A stretch of 64,000 bases of DNA from Rhodocyclales bacterium (GTDB lineage Bacteria; Pseudomonadota; Gammaproteobacteria; Burkholderiales; Rhodocyclaceae), in NCBI GenBank assembly GCA_016214145.1, contig JACRPA010000002.1:434001-498000 (forward strand), written 5' to 3'. A program made the position numbers and the translations under genes. Position 1 is the first letter of the stretch; every line of letters begins with the position of its first letter. The notes under the pieces were generated by a model. It did no database searches and was not told the origin of the DNA. It worked only from the letters and a program-made list of their open reading frames with translations. Positions 57,891 through 64,000 of this stretch are shown here, piece by piece.

Positions 57891-58681
57891 GTATGAGGAT
57901 GCGCGCCGCCCAACCCCCTCTCCCCCTGCCCCTCCCCCGCGAGGGGGGAGGGGAGAAGGTCGGGCTCGAACTCGATGTGGGCGACCTGCGCGCCGGCTAC
58001 GGCGGCCTGCCGGTGCTGCACGGCATTTCGCTGATCGCGCCGGCCGGACGCATCACCGTGCTGGTCGGCGCCAACGGCGCCGGCAAGACGACGCTGCTGA
58101 AAACCCTCGCCGGGGTGATGCCGCCGGTGTCGGGCAGCGTGCGGGTGGACGGCGAGGCGCTGTCCGGCGACACCCCTGCCGACCGCGTGCGGCGCGGCAT
58201 GGCGCTGGTGCCCGAAGGGCGCCACCTGTTTCCGGACATGAGCGTGCGGGAAAACCTCGAACTCGGCGGCTACCTCGCCACGCGCGCGCAGCGCGAGGAG
58301 ATGCTCGACAGCGTGGTCGGCATCTTCCCGCGCCTGGGCGAGCGCCTGACGCAGATGGCGGGCACCATGAGCGGCGGCGAACAGCAGATGCTCGCCATCG
58401 GCCGGGCACTCATGAGCCGGCCGCGCCTGCTGCTGCTCGACGAGCCCTCGCTCGGCCTGGCGCCGAAGATGGTCGACGAGATGTTCGCCGCCCTGCGCCG
58501 CATAAACAAGGCCGGCACCACCCTGCTGCTGGTCGAGCAGAACGTCTTCCAGGCGCTCGCCGTGGCGGACTTCGCCTACGTGCTCGGCCACGGCGAGATG
58601 ATCGCCGAGGGCGCGGCGTGGGAGCTGCGCGGCAACGCGCTGATCAAGCGGGTGTACCTCGGCGAGGCGATCGCCGGGTAA
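57887..58681 (+). CDS. livF: Branched-chain-type ABC transporter ATPase LivF (second system)
   Basis: A 264-residue ATPase. Walker A GANGAGKTTLLK, signature MSGGEQQMLAIGRALM and Walker B LLLLDEPSLGLAPKM are all canonical. Its first ~28 residues (AQPPLPLPLPREGGGEKV) do not belong to the family and are encoded by an inserted CCCTC/GAGGG repeat. The start ATG overlaps livG; an internal in-frame GTG at 57977 would give a normal-length protein. Confidence 0.92.
57912..57958. repeat. CCCTC/GAGGG repeat inside livF
   Basis: CCCCCTCTCCCCCTGCCCCT paired with GAGGGGGGAGGGG, an imperfect palindrome at the 5' end of livF. A related sequence is at 47476. Confidence 0.72.
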
Positions 58682-58711
58682 AAAAGTCAGCCTCCGCGGT
58701 ACGGCGGCTAC
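58681..58711. repeat. AAAAGTCAGCCTCC repeat, half copy
   Basis: AAAAAGTCAGCCTCCGCGGT followed by ACGGCGGC begins right at the livF stop codon. It separates livF from the convergent CoA-ligase gene. Confidence 0.78.
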
Positions 58712-58721
58712 CGGGCCGCGT

Positions 58722-60533
58722 TCAGGCGACGATGACGGCGCTGTCCGGTACAGCCTCGAACAGGCGTGTGACCTGTTCGGCGCGACAACCCAGAACCATG
58801 CGCTGGTTGATGCTGCCCTTGTCGGTGATTTCGCCCCGGTCGAGGCTGGGCGGCTCCAGCATCAGGAGGGCGCGCCGGATGATCGTGGAGCCGTGGGGGT
58901 GGGCACTGTTATGCAGTTGCAGTTGCTGCCGGATTTCCGACTGCAGCCTCTCCAGCGGCCATTTCTCGCGCGGCGAGGCGGCATCCACGCCGAGGAACCC
59001 GGCGCTGGCGCGCCAGTCCGGAAAGATCAGTATGCCCAGCTCGTCGCGGTTCAGGCCGGCGATTACGACATCCTGTGCGTAGGGCGCCAATGCCGACAGC
59101 AACTTCGCCCGCAGGGGCCCGACGCTGACCCAGGTGCCGCTGGACAGTTTGAAGTCTTCGGCAATACGGCCGTCGAACATCAGGCCCTTGCCGATGTCCT
59201 GTGCATCCATCCAGCGCACGGCGTCGCCGAGCCGGTAGTAGCCTTCCTCGTCGAATGCCGCGGCGGTGGTCTCGGGCTGGCGCCAGTAGCCCGGCGTGAC
59301 ATTGGGGCCTTTCACGCGCATTTCCAGCTTGCCCTCCACCGGCGCCAGCTTGACGACGTTCCCGATCGCCGGCAAACCGATCGCCCCGGCCAGTCGCGTG
59401 CCCGGCCGGGTGAAACACACCGAGGGCGCGGTCTCGGTGGCGCCCAGGCCGGTGATCACCGGCATGTCGCTGCCGCATTCCTGCTGCGCCAGGGCATTCA
59501 GCGCATCCCAGGTGGGCTGCGACAGGCCGGCGCCGGCGAAGAAGCAGGCGCGCAGGCGCTGGAAGAAGCGCTGGCGCAGTTCGGCGACCTGCGCCAGGGC
59601 GACGACCAGCAGCTCGAAACCCTTCGGCACGTTGAAATAGACGGTCGGGGAGATGTCCCTGAGGTTCCGCAGGGTTTGCTCGAAACTGCCTGGCATCGGC
59701 CGTCCGTTGTCGATGTAGAGCGAGCCGCCGTTGAACAGCACCAGATTGACGTTGTGGCTGCCGCCGAAGGTATGGTTCCAGGGAAGCCAGTCGACCAGGA
59801 CCGGCGGTTCCTCGCGCATGAACGGCAGGGCCTGGTGCAACATGACCTGGTTGCTGCACAGCATGCGGTGCGTCGTGATGACCGCCTTGGGATTCCCGGT
59901 CGAGCCCGAGGTCAGCAGGAACTTTGCGATGGTGTCGGCATTCACCTCCCGGTGTGTTGCCTCGAGCGCGGATTGGTCGGTCTCGCCCGCCAGTCCGGCC
60001 AGGTCGGTGACCAGCTCCATGTCGGCCGTGACAGTCTGGCGGATGGCGGCGTCGAAGGCCGGCGAACCGAACGCCGCCACCATGCCCGGCGTCAGCAGCT
60101 GAAAGACGTAGCGCAGCTTGTTGAAATCCGATGTGGCCTGGGCGTAGGCGGTCGACACCGGGGTATAGGGCACGCCGACGTGCATGGCCGCCAGGGCCAG
60201 CAGCAGATGCTCGACACTGTTGCCCGACAGGATCGCAATGGGCCGGTCGGGGGAGAGGCGGCCGGACCGCTGGCGCAGGGCCAGGGCGGCGGCGATGTTG
60301 CGCACGCGCCCGAGCGTCTCGCGATAGGTAAGCGTCTGCCAGGATCCGCTGCCGTCGCGCTGGGCGACGAAGATGCGGTCGGGCGCCTGTTCCGCCCAGT
60401 ATCCCAGCCGGTCGGTGACGCGGAGGGGAAAATCCCCCAATTGCCGCGTCGGCTCGATCAGCGTCGCGCCGTCGTCGCGCTGCTCCACCCTGACCCTGAA
60501 TTCAACGGGCTTCCAGTCGAATCCTCCGCTCAT
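58722..60533 (-). CDS. Acyl-CoA ligase, feruloyl-CoA-synthetase-like
   Basis: A 603-residue AMP-forming ligase. The AMP motif is LLTSGSTGNPKAVITTHRM near residue 200, followed by VDWLPWNHTFGGSHN, ITGLGATETAPSV and YYRLGDAVRWMD. Length and the HTFGGSHN block match feruloyl-CoA synthetase (Fcs) and relatives rather than benzoate-CoA ligases. It would activate a cinnamic or phenylpropanoid acid with ATP and CoA. The ATG at 60533 has GGAGGT upstream. No feruloyl-CoA hydratase/aldolase lies in the window. Confidence 0.83.
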   Translation of the reverse strand: MSGGFDWKPVEFRVRVEQRDDGATLIEPTRQLGDFPLRVTDRLGYWAEQAPDRIFVAQRDGSGSWQTLTYRETLGRVRNIAAALALRQRSGRLSPDRPIAILSGNSVEHLLLALAAMHVGVPYTPVSTAYAQATSDFNKLRYVFQLLTPGMVAAFGSPAFDAAIRQTVTADMELVTDLAGLAGETDQSALEATHREVNADTIAKFLLTSGSTGNPKAVITTHRMLCSNQVMLHQALPFMREEPPVLVDWLPWNHTFGGSHNVNLVLFNGGSLYIDNGRPMPGSFEQTLRNLRDISPTVYFNVPKGFELLVVALAQVAELRQRFFQRLRACFFAGAGLSQPTWDALNALAQQECGSDMPVITGLGATETAPSVCFTRPGTRLAGAIGLPAIGNVVKLAPVEGKLEMRVKGPNVTPGYWRQPETTAAAFDEEGYYRLGDAVRWMDAQDIGKGLMFDGRIAEDFKLSSGTWVSVGPLRAKLLSALAPYAQDVVIAGLNRDELGILIFPDWRASAGFLGVDAASPREKWPLERLQSEIRQQLQLHNSAHPHGSTIIRRALLMLEPPSLDRGEITDKGSINQRMVLGCRAEQVTRLFEAVPDSAVIVA

Positions 60534-60544
60534 GGCACCTCCGC

Positions 60545-61408
60545 TTATTCGAGCCTGAGCGCACTGATGGCGTTCTGCTTGAGGATCAGGTCGTGCACCT
60601 CGGGCTTGAAGCCGGCCTCCGTGAAATCCTTGATCCAGCGATCCGGCGAAATCAGCGGATAGTCCGAACCGAACAGCATCTTGTGCTTGAGCTGGCCGTT
60701 GGCGTACTGCACCAACTGGGGCGGGAAATACTTCGGCGACCAGCCCGACAGGTCGATGTAGACATTGGGCTTGTGCAGGCACACCGACAGCGCCTCGTCC
60801 TGCCAGGGCCAGGAGGGATGCGCCAGGATGACGGTCATGTCGGGAAAGTCGGCGGCGACGTCGTCGAGATGGATGGGGTTGGAGTACTTGAGCCGCAGGC
60901 CGCCGCCGCCCGGCATGCCGGTGCCGATGCCGCTGTGGCCGGTGTGGAAAATGGCCGGCAGCTTGTGTTCGGCGATCACCTCGTAGAGCTGGTAGGCCAT
61001 GCGGTCGTTCGGCATGAAGCCCTGCACGGTCGGATGGAACTTGAAGCCCTTGACCACGCCGTCCCTGACCAGGGCGCGCGCCTCGCGCACGCCCATCTTC
61101 CCCTTGTGCGGATCGATGCTGGCGAAGGCGATCATCATGTCGCTGTTCTCGCGGGCGGCATCGACCACCTCTTCGTTGGGAATGCGCTTGTTGCCGATCT
61201 GGAACTCGGAGTCGACCGTGAACATCACCAGGCCGATCTTGCGTTCGCGGTAGTAGGCGACGGTCTCGGCGATGGTCGGGCGCTTGCCGGCCTTGAAATA
61301 CTTGCTCGAGGCTTCCTCGAAGGGCTTCCAGGCCTCGTCCGGCTCCTGGCGGCAGGACACCTCGGCGTGGGTGTGTACGTCAATCGCGATCAGCTCATCG
61401 AGTTTCAT
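60545..61408 (-). CDS. Amidohydrolase-2 family protein (ACMSD-like)
   Basis: A 287-residue metal-dependent TIM-barrel protein. Metal ligands are seen in IAIDVHTHAEVSC (HxH), AIFHTGHSGIG and VILAHPSWPWQDE, with the Asp in LFGSDYPLISPDRW. This is the amidohydrolase-2 branch, which includes ACMSD, gamma-resorcylate and 5-carboxyvanillate decarboxylases. A decarboxylase or hydrolase on an aromatic acid is plausible. It lies 11 bp upstream of the ligase gene and is co-transcribed with it. Confidence 0.85.
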   Translation of the reverse strand: MKLDELIAIDVHTHAEVSCRQEPDEAWKPFEEASSKYFKAGKRPTIAETVAYYRERKIGLVMFTVDSEFQIGNKRIPNEEVVDAARENSDMMIAFASIDPHKGKMGVREARALVRDGVVKGFKFHPTVQGFMPNDRMAYQLYEVIAEHKLPAIFHTGHSGIGTGMPGGGGLRLKYSNPIHLDDVAADFPDMTVILAHPSWPWQDEALSVCLHKPNVYIDLSGWSPKYFPPQLVQYANGQLKHKMLFGSDYPLISPDRWIKDFTEAGFKPEVHDLILKQNAISALRLE

Positions 61409-61505
61409 TATCCTGCCCCCGTTGTCTTGCGCGGCGCCGATCGATACCGGTCCGCCGCACGGCGGCTTTGCAGCCGCCGTGCCTGCAAGAGAAGAAAAAA
61501 GTCGC

Positions 61506-62531
61506 TTACTTCTTCGAGTACTTGGCGATCAGCGCTTCCGCCTCGGCAGCGAGCTTCGGACCGTCGATGCCCTTCGCCGCCACCTCCTTGTACCAGATCG
61601 CGCGCACGCCCGAAGCGGTGCGACGCCAGGTCTGGGTCTCCACGGCGTCGAGCATGATGATTCGGTTGCCCGCCTTCTGCGCTATCGACAGGCCGACCTT
61701 GTCGCCCTCGTCCATGGCGCGGCCGAACATCGCGGCGGTATCGCTGCCGCTGTTGGCGTCGATGACCTTCTTCAGGTCAGCCGGCAGCTTCTCGTAGCTG
61801 GCCTTGTTCATGGCCACGGCGAAGGTCTGCGTATACAAGCCCTTGTCGCCGGCAAAGCCAGTGTGGTTCTTGACGATCTGCTGCACCTTCAACGCCGGGG
61901 TGACCTCCCAGGGAATCGTCGTGGCGCTGATGACGCCCTTGGACAGGCCTTCGCCGACGGCCGGCACCGGCATGCCGACCGGGGTCGCGCCGAGCTGTTC
62001 GAGCATGATGTTGATGACGCGCGAGCCGCCGCGTATCTTCATCCCCTTCATGTCCTCGAGCCGGGTGATCGGATCCTTGCTGTGGAACAGGCCGGGACCA
62101 TGCACATGAACCGCAATCAGCTTGACGTCCTTGAATTCGTCCATCGCGTGCTTCTCGACGTACTCCTGAAAGGCGCGCGAAGCCGGCTCGGCGAGTCCGC
62201 TCATGAACGGCAGCTCGAACGCCTCGGACTTCGGGAAGCGGCCGGGCGTGTAGCCCAGCACGGTCCAGATGACGTCAACGACGCCGTCCTTGGCCTGGTC
62301 GAACAGTTCAGGCGGCTTGCCGCCGAGCTGCATGGTCGGGAAATGCTGAATCTTGATGCGCCCGCCGCTTTCCTTCTCGACCTTCTGCGCCCAAGGCAGA
62401 ATGGCCTTCGACGGAATCGTCGCCTGCGGCGGCAGCATCTGGTGGAAACGCAGGGTCACGTCCGCGGCGGACGCCGAGTGCCACACTACCAGGCCGACGG
62501 CGGTGGCGAGCAGTTTGTTGATGAGTTTCAT
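61506..62531 (-). CDS. TRAP-type transporter substrate-binding protein (DctP-like)
   Basis: A 341-residue periplasmic binding protein. The signal peptide is about 22 residues (AVGLVVWHSASA). DctP features are RFHQMLPPQATIPSKA and KGMKIRGGSRVINIMLEQLG with the carboxylate-binding Arg. It is an orphan: no DctQ/DctM membrane subunits lie beside it in the window. GGAGGAG precedes the start. It probably binds an aromatic or dicarboxylic acid. Confidence 0.88.
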   Translation of the reverse strand: MKLINKLLATAVGLVVWHSASAADVTLRFHQMLPPQATIPSKAILPWAQKVEKESGGRIKIQHFPTMQLGGKPPELFDQAKDGVVDVIWTVLGYTPGRFPKSEAFELPFMSGLAEPASRAFQEYVEKHAMDEFKDVKLIAVHVHGPGLFHSKDPITRLEDMKGMKIRGGSRVINIMLEQLGATPVGMPVPAVGEGLSKGVISATTIPWEVTPALKVQQIVKNHTGFAGDKGLYTQTFAVAMNKASYEKLPADLKKVIDANSGSDTAAMFGRAMDEGDKVGLSIAQKAGNRIIMLDAVETQTWRRTASGVRAIWYKEVAAKGIDGPKLAAEAEALIAKYSKK

Positions 62532-62614
62532 GGTTTGTCTCCTCCTTCTTGGTTGATGGACGGCACGACTCTGAAATTCTTCTATTGATGCTCAAACTGA
62601 TGCTGGGTGCAATT

Positions 62615-63817
62615 CTAGGCACTCCCCGGGTGCGCGACCCAAACCGCCAGCGGCCGCTGAAGATTGGCCATATCGTCGAAGGGAGATGCGTCGAGCAGCA
62701 GTGCGTCGAATTCGCCCCCCCTGGCCAGCACGGGCGAGGCAAGGCCGAAATGGCGGCGCGCCGCCGAGGTGGCGGCGCGCAGCGCCGTCTCCAGGCTCAG
62801 GCCCGCCTCGACAAAGCGCTCGATCTCCTCGAAGACGGCATGGCCGTGGCGCACGCCCATGCTGCCCGCATCGGTGCCCAGCAGCAGGGTGACGCCCATT
62901 TCATGGGCCAGCTGCAGGTGGCGCGCGTGGTCGTCGAGGATGCGCCGCAGGTTGCCGACCGTCTGCGGCGACCAGCCGACGGCCTCGGGACGAGCCCATT
63001 GGAAATGCACCGGGCTGAAGGTGGGCGTCCAGGCAATCTGCCCGTCGCGCATGATCGACAACGTTTCGCGGTCCATGAAGAAACCGTGCTCGATCGAGCC
63101 AACGCCCGCTGCGACGGCGATGGCCAGGCCCAGACGTCCGCTGCAGTGAGCAAAGGTCAGGCGGCCGCAGGCCCGCGCCGTCTCGACAATCAGTCGGGCC
63201 TCCTCCAGGGTAAATTGCGGCTCGTCCGTCACCGCCCCTGCTTCGAAGTCGATGATGCCGGTGAGGATCAGCTTGATCTCGTCGTTGCTCCGCGCCAGCG
63301 CCGCAACCGAGTCGCGGATGCTATCGGGGTCGTCGACATCCGCGGCCATGAAGGCGCCATAGCGTTTGGCGCGCTTGACGCCGAGGCCGCCGGAGCGCAC
63401 GCGCGGGAAACCGGCGGACGGAGTCCGCGCTTCCCCGCGGATGCGATTGTTGACGCCGTGCCGGTCGCCGGCATCGCGCACCAGCGTGACGCCGCACTCC
63501 AGACTCTGTCGCGCGCTGGCGCGGGCCGCCTCGACCAGCTTATCGAGCGGCTGCTTCAGGTGCTCGGCGCGCTCCTTGGCATCGGTCGGCCCGCCGTCGA
63601 GAAACAGGTGCACATGCGCATCCACCAGGCCGGGCATCAGGAAGCCGCCGCGCCGCACCGCCAGGCCGCCGTCGGCCAGAGCGGCGCTCCGATCGCCGGC
63701 GGCGATGTCCTCGATGCGGCCGTCGCGGACCAGGAAGGTCGCCGGCCCCTCGTGGCGGCGCTCGCCGTCGAACCAGGCGTCGGCGACGACGGCAAAGGCG
63801 TTATCGTCTGCGCTCAT
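62615..63817 (-). CDS. Amidohydrolase family protein (imidazolonepropionase-like)
   Basis: A 400-residue amidohydrolase with the composite beta-sandwich plus TIM barrel. The metal site is MPGLVDAHVHLFLDGG near residue 60, then LTFAHCSG and IEHGFFMD, and LLLGTDAGSMGVRHGH. The pattern is that of prolidase/imidazolonepropionase-type hydrolases with loose specificity. The ATG at 63817 lies 4 bp after the stop of the gene upstream, so they are coupled. It may hydrolyse an amide or lactone-type intermediate. Confidence 0.85.
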   Translation of the reverse strand: MSADDNAFAVVADAWFDGERRHEGPATFLVRDGRIEDIAAGDRSAALADGGLAVRRGGFLMPGLVDAHVHLFLDGGPTDAKERAEHLKQPLDKLVEAARASARQSLECGVTLVRDAGDRHGVNNRIRGEARTPSAGFPRVRSGGLGVKRAKRYGAFMAADVDDPDSIRDSVAALARSNDEIKLILTGIIDFEAGAVTDEPQFTLEEARLIVETARACGRLTFAHCSGRLGLAIAVAAGVGSIEHGFFMDRETLSIMRDGQIAWTPTFSPVHFQWARPEAVGWSPQTVGNLRRILDDHARHLQLAHEMGVTLLLGTDAGSMGVRHGHAVFEEIERFVEAGLSLETALRAATSAARRHFGLASPVLARGGEFDALLLDASPFDDMANLQRPLAVWVAHPGSA

Positions 63818-63821
63818 CGCC

Positions 63822-64000
63822 TCAGGCCCGGTAGAACTTGCGCACCGCGCGCAGCGCATTCGTGCCGGTCTGCTCGAGAAAGTTTCGGTAGACAGCGAAC
63901 ACGTAATCCTCCTCCGGCAGGGGATGGTAGCCGCGCCAGGGCGTGCCCAGCACGGTGTCGAAGCCGTGGGGGGCGGTCAGGGTCAGGAAGGCGTTTTCCA
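63822..64000 (-). CDS. Unknown protein, C-terminal end only
   Basis: The last ~58 residues of a gene whose start lies beyond the right edge. It reads AFLTLTAPHGFDTVLGTPWR and ends GTNALRAVRKFYRA. I recognise no family in this short piece. The stop is 4 bp from the amidohydrolase start, so both belong to one operon. Confidence 0.7.
   Translation of the reverse strand, partial: ENAFLTLTAPHGFDTVLGTPWRGYHPLPEEDYVFAVYRNFLEQTGTNALRAVRKFYRA

Overview
The window is GC-rich chromosomal DNA from a Gram-negative bacterium. Gene content suggests a betaproteobacterium that degrades aromatic or alicyclic acids, perhaps of the Rhodocyclales or Sterolibacteriaceae type. The signs are two branched-chain-type (Liv) ABC transporters, many acyl-CoA enzymes, a sigma-54 XylR/DmpR-type regulator beside a cytochrome/flavoprotein alkylphenol hydroxylase, and many short palindromic repeats between genes. 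The taxonomic placement is inference only; there is no rRNA or tRNA gene to anchor it.

1-23.4 kb is a large acyl-CoA catabolism cluster. On the minus strand lie a Liv transporter (livG partial, livM, livH, livK), an acyl-CoA dehydrogenase with an APH-type kinase, an MDR reductase, a thioesterase, an SDR, a thiolase and a FadB-like fusion. From a divergent control region near 12.6 kb the plus strand carries an aldehyde dehydrogenase, a GST, three acyl-CoA dehydrogenases, an enoyl-CoA hydratase, a thioesterase, two MaoC hydratases, a ComB-like protein and an epoxide-hydrolase-like enzyme. Together these could import a carboxylic acid and carry out several beta-oxidation rounds, including 4-hydroxyacyl-CoA processing. 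The substrate cannot be read from sequence.

23.5-31.2 kb holds yiaA and then a minus-strand operon related to E. coli ynbABCD: an ArsR regulator, a CDP-alcohol phosphatidyltransferase, a hydrolase-methyltransferase fusion, a PAP2-phosphatase fusion, an unknown membrane protein, PlsC and CdsA. It looks like a self-contained phospholipid synthesis and remodelling module. A copy of the last ~54 bp of the maoC gene that precedes it reappears just beyond it at 31.2 kb.

31.3-38.0 kb is AT-richer and full of small, mostly unrecognised minus-strand genes. From about 33.6 to 38.0 kb it has the layout of an integron cassette array without an integrase (CALIN): one small gene per attC-like site, with sites carrying GCCCAAC/GTTRGGC ends. 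A core-MetE-like methionine synthase and a 1312-residue autotransporter with a strongly repetitive passenger follow.

43.5-47.4 kb carries housekeeping-type genes: two S4-domain proteins (one Hsp15), a YlqF GTPase, an SRPBCC protein and an AraC regulator. 47.5-58.7 kb is an aromatic-compound module. It has a sigma-54 activator with its own -24/-12 promoter, a second -24/-12 promoter with an upstream inverted repeat, cytochrome c, an unknown Tat protein, a 4-cresol dehydrogenase-type flavoprotein, an aldehyde dehydrogenase and a complete Liv-type transporter. 58.7-64 kb runs on the minus strand: a feruloyl-CoA-synthetase-like ligase, two amidohydrolases, a TRAP-type binding protein and a gene cut by the window edge.

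At least six families of short palindromic repeats sit in the gaps. One family (half-site GGGGACTGACTTTT) also occurs inside two coding regions in the same reading frame and forms the end of a third.
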